Positions 34,673 through 46,272 are shown, counted from the stretch's first letter. The stretch: 64,000 bases of DNA from Agrostemma githago (GCA_958450325.1 OY288243.1:60868606-60932605), one strand, 5' to 3'. Notes: a model not told the origin generated them from the letters alone. Program-made: numbers and translations.

Positions 34673-34762
34673 CTCCCTCCGTCTCATTCATTTGTTTGCT
34701 TCTTATATTCATTGTGAAGATTATTTTAATCAAAGATAAACAATTGAACGAAATGGAGGGAG
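34673..34762. mobile_element. Minimal Stowaway-like MITE
   Basis: 90 bp that is almost entirely inverted repeat: CTCCCTCCGTCTCATTCA and its complement TGAACGAAATGGAGGGAG. It is flanked by TA (34671-34672, 34763-34764). The CTCCCTCC terminus and TA target are typical of Stowaway (Tc1/mariner) MITEs. Confidence 0.9.
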
Positions 34763-34925
34763 TAATAAATATAGAAAATGGTGGCCTGATCAACGTAGCT
34801 ATCTACCAATGGATGGAGATGGCTGGATCCAATTATCAAGTCCATATAGAGTATGCGAACACATGCGCCGAAAAGAATATAATAAAACATTAAAACTCAA
34901 GATAGGGTCTTTATTTACCGGCACG

Positions 34926-35338
34926 GTCAGGGGCGGATTTAGGGTTAGGCTTCTCGGGCTCTAGCCCTAGTAAAGTTTGGAATACATAATATTTAGTGTA
35001 AGAAATATTCAAGTGTTTGCTCTTGTCATAGTCGTAAGAGGGTTGAAGTTTTAAATGGGAGACCCAGTTCAATCCCCTCTAGCAGCATTCTTAGGTTATT
35101 TTTGTCATTTTACTTTATAATCTACTTTTCTTCACTTTCTCAATAACAAAACTTCAAATACTATACAATTTGAGACAATTGTTTTTTACTCATTTATTAG
35201 TCATTCTTTCCAATATCTAGATAAATGATTTCAATATCTTACAATTCTCTCCCATTTCTTTTCCTACGCATGATTGAACCATCGATAATTCGATGTTAAT
35301 TTAGCCCAAGATACTTCTGAATCCTGGATCCGTCCCTA
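34926..35338. mobile_element. MITE-like element with CAGGGGCGGATTTAGG end
   Basis: The left end CAGGGGCGGATTTAGGG and the right end (…CTGGATCCGTCCCTA) are imperfect inverted repeats. The flanks share GGCAC at the 8-bp position, with the rest mismatched, so an 8-bp duplication of hAT type is possible but not shown. A B-box-like GTTCAATCCC occurs at 35068-35077. Confidence 0.45.
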
Positions 35339-35498
35339 GGCACACCGATGCAAAACATCTATCAATTGATAACTTCGGGCGATACGGGCATAGTGAAAAC
35401 TCATGAAGGAAGAGTAGTCTTCTAAAAATAATGAACGAGGTGGTGTTCATTTTCCTACTATATATACGGTCTATTAATGCCTCGACAGGCTACAAGTA

Positions 35499-35652
35499 GG
35501 GACGGATCTAGGGCTAGACTACTTGGGCTATAGCCGGGTAGCAATGCCAAATACAATTTAAATGCAATTTGTTACTTGTGTATTGTGTACATTATAGCTT
35601 AGTTGGTAGTTTGATTTACCATCCATGGAGAGAAAATATGTTCAAATCCCAT
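35499..35652. mobile_element. Related element fragment with tRNA-like promoter boxes
   Basis: It begins TAGGGACGGATCTAGGGC, homologous to the left end of the preceding element. About 95 bases in, it has TAGCTTAGTTGGTAG (35594-35608), a good tRNA A box, and GTTCAAATCCC (35640-35650), a B box, spaced as in tRNAs. It does not fold into a complete tRNA that I can see. A SINE-like module inside a MITE-like element is the simplest reading. The right end was not found. Confidence 0.4.
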
Positions 35653-36158
35653 TGTGGACTATTTCTTTTAGTTTTTGCTACCAGCCTAGCTGCTTCGAGT
35701 TCTCTTTCCAATTTTATCAATCAACAAATACAGCTAGAGTAAAGCTTTATGCCTTTCTTATACTCGTATTTTTAATTTTTAATGTCCAACGTAGAAACTT
35801 ATACTCGTATTTTTAATTTTTAATGTCCATCCAAGAAAATTACTTTTATACGACAAATCAATTTTAATATTTTATAATACAGTTTTTAATAAAAGAAAAT
35901 ATATTCAAATCGAGATAAATTATAACGGTCATTAATACGTAGTTAACTGAAAAAATTAAAGCATACTACTAACGCCTCAAACAATTAAGCTCCAAGCTCA
36001 CGATAATGTCGGCTAGGGTAAATCAGTTTGATAGTAACTATATTAAATTAACAATATACCAATCAATACAAATTGAATTCATTTCTAATATAACAACCAG
36101 TTTCAATGAAATAAAATGCGGCATCATTTATAATTTAATAACAAATGACACTATTACA
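35653..36158. other. Unassigned AT-rich spacer
   Basis: Contains a 33-base direct repeat 'ttatactcgtatttttaatttttaatgtcca' at 35759 and 35801. No gene. Confidence 0.6.
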
Positions 36159-36760
36159 CAACACTAGCATCGATTTCGATTCAACAATCGATGTCGATAA
36201 AATTGGCATCGGTTTCAATTTAACATTCGATGGCAATATGTTAAAGAAAATTAGCATCAGTTTTGATTTAGGAACTGATGCAAAAATGGCATCGGTACCA
36301 GCGAATCATTGATGCAAAAATAAAATAAAAATGGCATATTTTCCAGCGAACCACCGATGCCAGTTATTTTTTTTGCATATGCTAAACAGAATTGACATTG
36401 ATTCTAACTTAACTATCGATACTAAGCCAAAATAAAAATAAAAATGGCATCGGTACCAGCGAACCACCGATGCCAAAAAAATATAAAAATGACATTGGTT
36501 CCAGCAAATCACCGGTGCTAGTAATTTTTTATATATACTAAACAAAATTGGCATCGATGGTAATTTAACAACCGATGCCAGTAACAAAAATTGGAGTCGT
36601 CTAAGTTAACAACCGCGGCCAATTATAGGAAAATACAAAATAACATCAATTTTTAAGTTATGGCCGATGTCATTAAGACCTTAAATTGCATTTGGCATCG
36701 ACTCTTATTAGAACCGATACCATTGTACCGATGCTATTTGTTTGAATTATTTATGTCGCA
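36159..36760. repeat. Array of imperfect palindromes GGCATCGGT...ACCGATGCC
   Basis: About ten units in which 'ggcatcggt' (or a variant) is followed 8-15 bases later by 'accgatgcc', for example at 36445-36474, where TGGCATCGGT and ACCGATGCCA flank 'accagcgaacc'. Such dense short inverted units are typical of subterminal regions of CACTA-like elements. The array starts with CACTAGCATCG (36161), but no matching opposite end was found, so only the repeat is certain. Confidence 0.6.
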
Positions 36761-37821
36761 AATTTTTTCAATGATTAGTTATTAGGGACCACTATTGCGA
36801 GCACGGATGGGAGTCATTATTGCCTTCATAAAATTTACTCTAACGACTCCTTATTCAGGTCTCATGGATAATGAATGTTGTTCTAAGACGCCTAAAGGTC
36901 ACTCTAAGTGTTAATGTAAACAAATGTCTATCTTTAGTACATATGTCATATTCAACTTTGTCGTTTTCTTTTTTACAAATATAGAAAAATGATTCAAATG
37001 GTTTTCGAACACCTCTCAACTTTTAAGTGATGACTTCTCAAACTTAATTGTATCCAACATTTTGCTTACAAAACAACGAAATCCACCTATTTTCAAGTCT
37101 TCTTTTTCTATTTTCTTCTCTAAATTCTTTAATCCAACCATGCCTTTATTTAACCTCATCTTTGCCCACCATTCCATGTCTCGGGTTTTCTCTTTCTCGC
37201 GTCCTTTTTCAAATATTTTTATCTTCGAAATTAAAAGTCTTCTGTGATAATGGAAGAACTTTGAGTTAAAAAAAGGATTTGTATCCTTATTTACCGCAAC
37301 CAATTTAGAGGTTGGTTTATTTATTTTCTTTTTCTTCTGATTTTCATCATTACCAACATTCTTAATAACTACATAAATTTATCCTAGATTTACGTGAGAT
37401 TGATAATCGTGGGTGAAAGATAAAGATCGTCATCAATTTCTACTCATACTTGTCCAGGTTACCTTTCCGTCTATTCAAAGTCGATTTTCATTCTTTGCCT
37501 ATCATAAATTTGAATTACCATTTTTATGTTGAATGAGTTCTTCTAAATATTGAAATGTAGGGAATTTCAGGTCACCCGCACATTTGTTGATAATGTAATA
37601 GTCACGGGTTAATCAAATTTTTAGAAATATGAGGTGTTTTTTTTATTTGTCGACTATAGTCGGTGATATTTATGATAGGCACCATTAGCATCATAATTAT
37701 GGCTCTATTTGTACCCACAAAAAAGTTGATTCTTGATTTTTTCACTTTGCGCAAATGGTCTTGCACGTATAAAACTTTTTTAGCAAAACTTTTTACATCT
37801 ATATTAGCATCATAAATGTTA
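36761..37821. other. Unassigned spacer
   Basis: No gene is recognised. The overlapping frames at 37016-37303 are T/C-rich and antisense to each other, so probably chance. Confidence 0.5.
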
Positions 37822-38078
37822 CTCCCTCCGTCCCAATGAATTCTTTACGTTTGCTTTTTGACACTATTAATGAGGTGAAATGATCTTTAACATAATTTCT
37901 AATATATAACGTAAAACATAGTCATATGAGATCTTTTTCGAATGGTCTTAATAAGTACATTAAGATTATCAAATTTTTAGAATTTTTAATAACACGTAAA
38001 TAAAGATATGAACGAAATGAAATGTGCCTCAACAAGTATAAAAAAACAAACGTAAAGAATTTATTGGGAGGGAGGGAG
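37822..38078. mobile_element. Stowaway-like MITE (257 bp)
   Basis: The ends CTCCCTCCGTCCCAATGAAT and the complement of ATTTATTGGGAGGGAGGGAG pair over about 32 bp. Flanked by TA (37820-37821, 38079-38080). Non-coding. Confidence 0.9.
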
Positions 38079-39039
38079 TACTCCGTAATTAAAAAGAGAA
38101 CATTTTGCGCTTGTGATGTAAAACAAAAATATTACATCCATGTTGAGAACTCATTTGCTTTTTGAGAGTCAAACATAATGAATTTTGACTGTAAATATCG
38201 TAAAAATTATGAACTTTTTCGAGACGAAACTAATAGTTTTAGATTTATAATGAAAAATTATTTCGTAAAATAATAATTTTAGTAAATAAAAGTTGCATAT
38301 AAATGAAGAAAAAGATGGTTCGCATCTGATGAAGACTTCGGTTCGCCGCCGGTTTTTTTAAGGTTCTTTTGATAGCTTGTTTGTATGTCGCATTGTTCGA
38401 TTGAAGGGGTACAATTAACTGAATTTAATAGGACAATTAATTTGATGAATAGTGAATTAATAGTTGTGATTATGAAGAAGATTGATAGAACAACTGACAA
38501 GCCAATTGAATTAGGATTGAATTGAAGTGGTGGCAAGCTAAGAATGAGAATTTCACAATGGCTTGAATAAGGATATCGAATTAGGGTCGATAAAGAAAAA
38601 TGGTGGCAGAAATTTGACCGTGAAGATGAGGGCGACGGTGGTCACCGGGGCGGAACTCGTCGAAGTGAATGAAGAGGAAAGGTGGCTGCGTGGTGGTTGT
38701 GTGGCCATGGTGCTCGGTGGTGTTAATGGGGTTATGGTGGTTGTTTGGTATAGGACTAGGTTGAAGAAGATGAGTTGGGTTTGGGTATTGTTAAGTGGGA
38801 ATGGGTAGGTATGTATTTGTCCAAGCCTAGGTGGACACCATTTTGACAATTAGCTTTTAGTCCGACCCAAAACGATAATTATTTTATTTTTGAACATTAT
38901 TTTAATAAAAAGTTCGAAAAACTTGGGGTGGGTTCCACTTAAGAACAAAAATAAAGTCAACTAATACTTATAAAATGATGAAGAGTGATGTGGAAATGGA
39001 AGAACTTAATATTAAGAACTTCCATTGTAATTGCTCTAA
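38079..39039. other. Unassigned spacer
   Basis: No gene is recognised. The overlapping frames at 38553-38849 (minus) and 38563-38808 (plus) have no known motif. Confidence 0.5.
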
Positions 39040-39457
39040 GTGTTCCGGCACCAAATAGGTAAAAAAAAGTGGCACTAAATTAATGTTCTTAAAATAAATA
39101 ACCTAGCTTTGGGTCGTTTAATTTTTTTTTCAAAGTGTGCCGATATTGTTACATAGGTCCGTGTTTACGGTTCTTACGATACGGTGTAAAAAATCAAGAC
39201 ATGTCGAAACTCGATCCACGACCCATTTGACCCGAACCCGAAAAGACTCATTAATCTAGGATCGAATCCGACTCAACCCGTATTGTAACCCGACCAATTT
39301 AACGGATCTTTTTTTGATTAGAAGATTTTATATCCGTTAAATTGGTCGGGTTACAATACGGGTCGAGTCGGATTTCGATCCTAGATTAATGGGTCTTCTC
39401 GGGTTCGGGTCGAATGGGTCGTGGATCAAGTTTTGACATGCCTACATTTTTTACACC
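39040..39457. mobile_element. Foldback-type inverted repeat, left arm and start of right arm
   Basis: The left arm (about 39040-39307) and the right arm (39332-39457, continuing at 62591) are complementary around a 24-base spacer (39308-39331). The inner arms read ACCGACC...-type sequence, e.g. CCCGACCAATTTAACGGAT against ATCCGTTAAATTGGTCGGG. The right arm is interrupted after ACACC (39453-39457) by the Tat-like element A, and its continuation after 62590 still pairs with the left arm. A foldback or long-TIR DNA element is likely; the outer ends and TSD are uncertain. Confidence 0.75.
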
Positions 39458-39756
39458 TGTGGACATGACATAGGTCCACTCCGACGCGGCCACGCGCGGG
39501 TTTGGGCGGCGAAATGTTTCCCATGTGAGATAGTTCTCGAGTTGAAATTTAAGTCGAATTAGGAGTTACCACCGAACTTTGTGGGAGTTCGGGCCCATTC
39601 GAACCCACTCTATATTTTGGTGGGCTGTACACAAAGTACGGCCCACTTCGATACTAGAGCTTGTAGGGCTCGTCCCTTTGCAATACGATACCGATGTCGA
39701 TATTATCGAGTATCGTATATCGAATGACTCTCGTGCGCCAACGATTTCGGGCATCC

Positions 39757-40063
39757 TGAAACACCCCACATTGATTGAAGATGTCCTATTTATGAGTTTT
39801 GCTTAAAGGGATTTGAAGTACTACTCATATCAACAAAGTGCACTTTCTTTTCTGGTTTGCCCATGATAAGAACTCTGCAGTTAAGCGTGCTTGACTGGGA
39901 GCAATCTTAGGATGGGTGATCTCCTGGGAAGGTTTCCGGGATGCGCATGAGTGAGGACAAAATGTGCTGGAAAGGACTCGTGTTGGTCTGTGGGACCAGT
40001 ACAAAGCCTGGCGGGCTACCGCAGTTAACATTTCCGGTCCTAGGATTGGGCCGGGGTGTTACA
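39757..40063 (+). mobile_element. Cassandra-type solo LTR with 5S rRNA domain
   Basis: A 307-bp insertion (TGAAACACCCC...GGGGTGTTACA) flanked by CATCC on both sides (39752-39756, 40064-40068). The empty site (a single CATCC) is present in the 5' LTR of element A near 60590. Inside, about 39865-39935, it reads GAACTCTGCAGTTAAGCGTGC-like sequence, then TTAGGATGGGTGATCTCCTGGGAAG, the 3' half of plant 5S rRNA including the internal control region. Cassandra elements are TRIMs whose LTRs carry a 5S RNA. The strand given is that of the 5S sense. No PBS, PPT or second LTR, so it is solo. Confidence 0.92.
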
Positions 40064-40588
40064 CATCCGGAAACCGAGGTTCTGAGTAAGGGGTGAGGGT
40101 ACGTGTTGGGAAGCCCACTAAGGACACCCAACCCCGCCCGCACTTAGTGGCCTCTACTAAGACATCGTTCAAGTTTATAATACCCGTGCTAGTAATCTGG
40201 TAAAATGTTATGCAAACAACGTTTTACAAGATATAAATATCGAATGAGTTGCTACGTCATTTTAATGCATCTCGGTTCACGTCAAAATGATATAGCATGC
40301 GATGTTTATTTATAAACGATAAAACGCAAATAAATAAAAGCAAAATAGAATGAAACAGTTACAAGCTACACGGGCGGAAATACAACCCGGACAAAACGAA
40401 ATAACGAGCAAAGCCGAAATAATGATAATAATAATATGAGTAGCGTACGAATAATTTATAAAATGCAATGCATGGTTTTGAAAAGATGTAGGCACGTGAT
40501 AGTCTTTACACGCGTCGACCGAAGTCGTAAAATATTTTACGAGGCAGAAATGACGTTTAGAAACTCACGTCATAGCCTAAAAGGGGAC

Positions 40589-40696
40589 CACTCGATCGAG
40601 TCATGGTCAGGACTCGATCGAGTGACCCTGTCACAGACCTTCTGCCTCGTTTTTGGAGTGCTACTCGATCGAGTGGCCTATGACACTCGATCGAGT
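40589..40696 (-). promoter_or_regulatory. Two tandem hairpins in 3' LTR of element A
   Basis: Hairpin 1: CACTCGATCGAGTC (40589-40602) pairs perfectly with GACTCGATCGAGTG (40611-40624). Hairpin 2: ACTCGATCGAGTG (40663-40675) pairs perfectly with CACTCGATCGAGT (40684-40696). Each arm is itself a palindrome. The 5' LTR has the same at 61112-61220. They lie downstream of the TATA box, in the presumed leader RNA. Confidence 0.7.
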
Positions 40697-41472
40697 GCCT
40701 CCTGCTTGAGCTGCTGCTCGGTTTCGAAATGATGACAGTTTTGAGACTTTTAATTTGTTTAAAGCCGATTGCTAACCGAGTCGAATATAAATACGGCATA
40801 ATTTATATACAGCTCGGTTTTCGGTACCCGTAACATTTACATGATTACGAGACCGTCATCGGGATTTTGAAAAAGGTGTTATAAAATCGTTTTGAATCGG
40901 ATTAGGACAAAATTAATTCCCTCCGCATTATGACATCTATAATAATCCTTACGGATTATGTGATGCTCGGTTTAGCATCCACGGGTTTCGTACCAATCTT
41001 TGAAAATGATATCGGACGCGTTCAACTACGTACTACCACGATCACGTTTCGCCCTTGAGTGCTTAGGGCGGCGCTCCTCGAAAGGGCGTCACCACTGTCG
41101 CGACTCGTAAAGGGATTAAACGGACTTGGAGCGGTAGTCGTAGTTAAGCGCGTTCAATCCGAAAATAGTTTATAAATTTATATATACGCGGTATTATTTA
41201 GTTACAACGATAAATAAAAAAAAAATGCTAGACAAAAAGCATAAAAAACGGAGAAGAGCAGGGAGGAAAAGAGAAATGTCGGGATCGAGTTTTACACCCT
41301 CAACCTACATGCTTTTGCTTCTCGGAAACGGACTCGTCAAATGGTGGCAAAACACGGGAGCATCGAGATACGTAGGGGAGTTATGGTGTGTTTGGTTTGT
41401 GGGGATGGATTTGACGAGTTTCGCTCTCGGTTTTAAGGTTGTATGTGTGTGTATGAGGATATCGAGATGATG

Positions 41473-44188
41473 TGTAACAACCCAGATTTTTGATGACTTA
41501 AATTAATACATAACGCGGAAAATTATCTAAGTCATTTAATTATACACTATCAGAGTGTAAAAATCTGGATCACTACGGATCCTTATAAGAAACGACTATT
41601 AACAACATAGTCTCGATTTACTAGTCCAAAATATAAACCGTATTTTATACAAATATTTTATTAAGTCTCTTACTCGATCCTTTCCCCATCGCCCCCTACC
41701 TATGAAAATATAAAACAGAGGCCGCTGAGCGGAACAGCAACCAAGCCGTTCATCTAACATCACCTCGAACACATAAGACAATTATGTGAATAACAAATTA
41801 AATAATATGCTTACAAAAATATTAAAGGATATCACGTAACAGATAGTTTCTTGTAATTCAATTATCAACATGTGAGGTGATGAAAACGATAAAGTTTAAA
41901 AGATGGGACATTGGCAGCCATTCGATTTTAAAATTATTTTTCACGTAAACAGAGAATAAACACACGAGTCGTGGCTCCTAGAAGTAATTGTGTTTCCGAC
42001 GCGTGGACCAAACCGGTCTTATGAGGTTTACATCTCACCCATAAAGCTCAATTGGGCTCGAACTTCTATTATATTATATGTTTATTCAAACGGTTCTCTG
42101 GGCTGAAACGAAAACTGATGATTACATTCTCTGCATCACCAAGAGGGAACCCGCAGTTTTCAGAATCCTGTTCTGCCCCCGCTACCTAGGTGGTAATACT
42201 GATCAAGTACTTGTCTATATGTGCGCCACATACCCTACGCAGACTCTTGAACCGCAGCTCTCACTGCCGTAGGAGGACTACCTTAAACACTAGGTCGACT
42301 CTCGTACCGCGGCCTCCGAGTCTGCTTTTCATTACAAGTGCAGTCGAAACACCACGCATGGTAGGATCCAACACATGCTATTCGTCCCAGACTCGCATTG
42401 TAAACTTTATATAAAAGTCGCCCGTGAACAAGTAGTATTTTATTTGGTGACCTTCAATAATTGGTCGGACTCATTTGAAATAGTCAAATCCTCAAATACT
42501 TACTTTCAGTGTGACAACATTATACTTTAATCCTCAAGTGTCACCCAAAACATTATATCCCAAATATCGTAATATTTTTAAAATAGTAAATTCTTTAAAA
42601 TCAAGTTTTATAAAAAAAATAAAATTTAAGGTATAATAATAATAAAATATTATTTTAAAATTTATAGTTTCTGAAAAATATAAAAGTTTCTAAAAAATAT
42701 AAATTAAGTCGTACTTAATCGATTTACAAATTTGACGTAAAATCATTTTTAAAAAATACATATATAAATGAATAAGTTTATATTTTAAAAGTTTCGGAAT
42801 AAATGTCTTGTAAAAGTATATATTTTAAATAAATATATTATTTATATTTTAAAAAATATAAATAAATGTCTTGTAAAAGTTTTGGAATAAAATAAATACA
42901 TTTATTTTAGAAAAATGAAATTTATAAATTTTTATCTATATAAAATAATAAGTAAAGTATTACAAAAATAAAATATTCTGTAGTTACTAATTTACTCTAT
43001 TATTATAATATATAAACAAATGTAAAAGTACTAAAGAAAATTAAATATATAACCAAAATTACAATTATACAAAATGTAAAGTATATAAAATAAACATACA
43101 TAGCAAATAGAAGTAAATAAATAAAATACAATGAAAATGATATAAGTAAATTTTATTAATATAAGTTCTTTTATTCATTTTCTCAATTTCTCATATAAAC
43201 AGAAATGTAAAGATGATAAATAACTAAATTAAACAAGTGATAATTTAGTCGAGTTGAATTTAGTCATAATAAAATATCACGTAACATTTTTATATATACA
43301 TAAGTAATTCAGTCGTACAAACAAACCTAAATATGTAAATAAGCAATTTATTAAATTACTAACATAATATACTTATATATAAGAAATGTTGTTAGAAGAA
43401 AAGTTTGGTTACCTAAATAGCTACTATTTATTAATTATATTAAAATTAAAGATTGTCGGGGTCGATGATGTCGTTGAAGTTTGGAATATCATCTCTTCCT
43501 TCTTCTAGAATAATACGTTTACCCATACAAAAGAAAATAATTTAGTTAGATTCTGACCTTACTAAAATAATAATAAGTAAAATAATAATTATCGTAAGTA
43601 AAATAGACTAATAAGATGAAAGGTTTGAGGAGTCGTAAATATTTACGTACCTGCGTAAATGAGCAAGGTTACAAGTATGTTTATGAGGTAAAAAAAAATT
43701 CTACAAATACTCCTATTTTTAGGACGAAGTTGTACGTCCTACTTCATCACCCTATACTTAGAGTAGGGAGTATGAGTAAACTTCTACTCTCATGCATGAA
43801 CTCCATGCAATGATCAGGCATGACCACGTAATTTTTGTAATTAATCTTTTTTTTTGTCCCAAATAATTCACTCGATTTATATCGCAGACAAATAAACGTC
43901 TTTTATTCTTAAAAGTTGAAATATAAGGTTACTGGATTAAAATAATGGAACCCATAAAATTTATTATAAAAATTTTGTGAGACGTAAGTACGTTCCGTGG
44001 TCTTGTTTACGACCTCATGTAACGGATTTTAAAACGTTATATAAAAATTTCGATAAATCATTTTCAAATTTTATGAGACGAGAAAAAGTCAAAATGACAG
44101 GTTACTATTAAAATATTTTCGAGTCTTAAATTTTTGTTTAACGAAAGATAAAAATTTTAAATACGTTTATTAAACACGGAGTGTTACA
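41473..44188 (-). repeat. Chromovirus 3' LTR (2716 bp, uninterrupted)
   Basis: Matches the 5' LTR apart from the latter's insertions (51577-51870 and 53191-57972) and small indels, for example extra AT-rich sequence at about 42740-42880. The target of the MITE insertion is still empty at 42523-42524 and the target of element B at about 43947. The frame 42190-42414 (plus) is antisense and only conserved because LTRs are copies. Confidence 0.9.
43446..43526 (-). CDS. Acidic micro-ORF in chromovirus 3' LTR
   Basis: 26 codons, ATG-GGT start, ending DIPNFNDIIDPDNL-stop. Same frame and length as the copy in the 5' LTR, with several G-to-A-type changes that turn Asp or Gly codons into Asn or Arg. 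Coding status is unproven. Confidence 0.3.
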   Translation of the reverse strand: MGKRIILEEGRDDIPNFNDIIDPDNL

Positions 44189-44204
44189 GTCTTCCCCCCT
44201 TAAA
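44189..44204 (-). promoter_or_regulatory. Polypurine tract of the chromovirus
   Basis: The minus strand reads TTTTAAGGGGGGAAGAC directly before TGTAACACTCC of the 3' LTR. This is the primer for plus-strand DNA synthesis. Confidence 0.85.
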
Positions 44205-45246
44205 ACATTTCGTCCTCGAAATTCTGGTATAACTTAGGGGTTTGGCTTAGGTTTAATACTCTACCTGAATCAAAAAGTTGTGGGTGTTTCTCTCGCATTG
44301 AGGCCTCAGTTTCCCACGTGGCTTGTTCATATTTCTGACCTCTCCACAATAACTTGACAAGAGGTATTACCTTCCTCCTTAAGGTACGTACTTCCCTTTC
44401 TAGGACTCGAACCGGCCTCTCCGAATAAACAAGGTTTGGTTCTAAGGATATCGCATCTGGTGTAGTAATGTGTGATGGATCACTTCTATATCTTCTTAAT
44501 TGGGATACATGAAACACGTTGTGAACTTTCTCTAGGTTTATGGGTAAATCCAATCGATATGCTACTGGACCTATTCGATCCAAAATATCATAAGGTCCGA
44601 TATACTTAGGACTCAATTTTCCTTTAACTCCAAATCTTCTCACCCCTTTCATTGGTGCAACTTTTAGGAATACTTTTTCTCCATCCTCAAATTCAATTGG
44701 TAGTCTATGCGTATTTGCATAAACTTTCTGTCTATCCTGTGCAGCTTGAAGTTTCTCTCGAATTATTTTAATCTGTTGAATCTGCTCTTGAATAATCTGA
44801 GGTCCCAAACCGACATTGTCACTAATGTCATCCCAACATATTGGGCTTCTACACCTTCTACCATATAATGCTTCAAAAGGGGCACATCCCAAACTAGCAT
44901 GGTAACTATTATTATATGAAAATTCTATTAACGGAAGGTTCTTCTCCCAACTTCCTGGAAATTCTAGGGTACATGCTCGCAACATATCCTCAAGGGTTTG
45001 GATAGTCCTTTCCGTTTGACCATCAGTTCCTGGGTGAAAAGCTGTGCTCATTCTAATCTTACTACCCAATAGTTGTTGCAATTTGTCCCAAAATTTTGAT
45101 ACAAATCTCGGGTCTCGATCTAAGATAATTTCCTCGGGTACTCCATGAAGTCTGACTATTTCGGCTGTGTACGCCTCATCTAATTGTTCTAATCTCCAAG
45201 TTTCTTTCATGGGTACAAAATGTGCGACTTTTGTTAATCTATCCAC
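44200..45246 (-). pseudogene. Chromovirus integrase core and chromodomain-like end
   Basis: The frame opens within the integrase core at M-D-R-L-T-K-V-A-H-F, next to the first catalytic Asp. It carries the second Asp in LDRDPRFVSKFW (about residues 42-53) and the Glu in TDGQTERTIQTLEDMLR (about 73-89). A GPY-like module (YIGPYDILDRIGPVAYRLDLP) follows near 216-236. The end (VKLLWRGQKYEQATWETEASMREKHPQLF, near 297-325) is chromodomain-like, which in chromoviruses directs integration to heterochromatin. The frame continues upstream past a stop codon in the preceding part. Confidence 0.88.
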
Positions 45247-45318
45247 GATTACCCAAATAACATCTTTCTGACCCTATGTCCTAGGTAATCCCATAACAAA
45301 GTCCATAGAAATTGAACT

Positions 45319-46272
45319 CTACTTCTCTCTGGGTATATCAAGAGGTTGTAACAGGCCTCCTGGTCTTTGGTGTTCAATCTTCACCTTCTGACAAATGATA
45401 CATTTGGCTACAAACTCAGCTACATCTCGTTTCATGCCCGACCACCAAAATCGTTGTTTCAAATCTTTATACATCTTATCTGATCCTGGGTGCATAGAAT
45501 ACTTAGAACTGTGAGCTTCGCTCAGAATATTATTCCTCAAAATATCATGATCGGGTACACACCATCTACCCTTAAGTCTCAAGCTTCCATCTTGATGAAT
45601 AGTGAATTCCTGTTTTTCACTCGTCTCAATTTCTTCTCGTAATTTCATTAGTTCAGGATCTTCCAATTGAACGGTTCTTATTTCATGAAATAGATCAGGT
45701 TCAACCACCATATTAAATAATGTCGTATCTCCATGCTTTACTATTTCTATGTCAAGTTTCTCCAAATCATGAAATAACGTACTCATCGAATGACTTTTCT
45801 TTCTGCTCAAGGCGTCAGCCACCACATTGGCTTTACCCTCATGGTATAACAGTTCAATGTTGTAATCCTTAATCAGTTCTAACCATCTGTGTTGTCTCAT
45901 GTTCAACTCCTTCTGAGTGAATATATACTTAAGACTCTTATGATCGGTGTAAAACTTACAACCAACTCCATACAAATAATGTCTCCAAAACTTCAAAGCG
46001 AAGACAACGGCGGCTAATTCCGAATCATGAGTTGGGTAATTTCTTTCATGAATTTTCAATTGTCTCGAGGCATAAGCTATAACTTTCTTTTTCTGCATTA
46101 GCACGCATCCTAAACCGTTAAGTGATGCGTCACTGTAAACCTCATACTCCTCTCCATCAGTTGGTAACGTTAAGATCGGTGCCGAAATCAATCTTTCCTT
46201 AAGATCCTGAAATGCTTTCTCGCATTCCTTAGTCCAAATATACTTTGACTCTTTCTGAAGTAATTTTGTCAT
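45319..46272 (-). pseudogene. Chromovirus RNase H and integrase zinc domain
   Basis: The first third reads the RT connection and RNase H: EVYSDASLNGLGCVLMQ (about residues 44-60), ASRQLK, HDSELAAVVFALK, TDHKSLKYI, and VADALSRK near 155. The integrase zinc finger follows with HPGSDKMYKDL and C-I-I-C (near 300). A stop (TAG) separates it from the integrase core. The frame starts at M-T-K-L-L, about 20 codons after RT ends, with a frameshift between. Confidence 0.88.

Noticed and set aside
38553..38849. Overlapping frames on both strands, possible small gene
   Set aside because: No motif, no clear start context or relatives recognised; composition gives no support.
39862..39940. A functional 5S rRNA gene
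   Set aside because: Only the 3' half is similar, with several changes; LTR-like ends, TSD and empty site show a Cassandra-type LTR.
40589..40696. CRISPR-like array
   Set aside because: Four short palindromes with no regular spacers, in a plant LTR.
42190..42414. Frame conserved with 51242-51466
   Set aside because: Conserved only because the two LTRs are copies of one sequence; antisense to the element.
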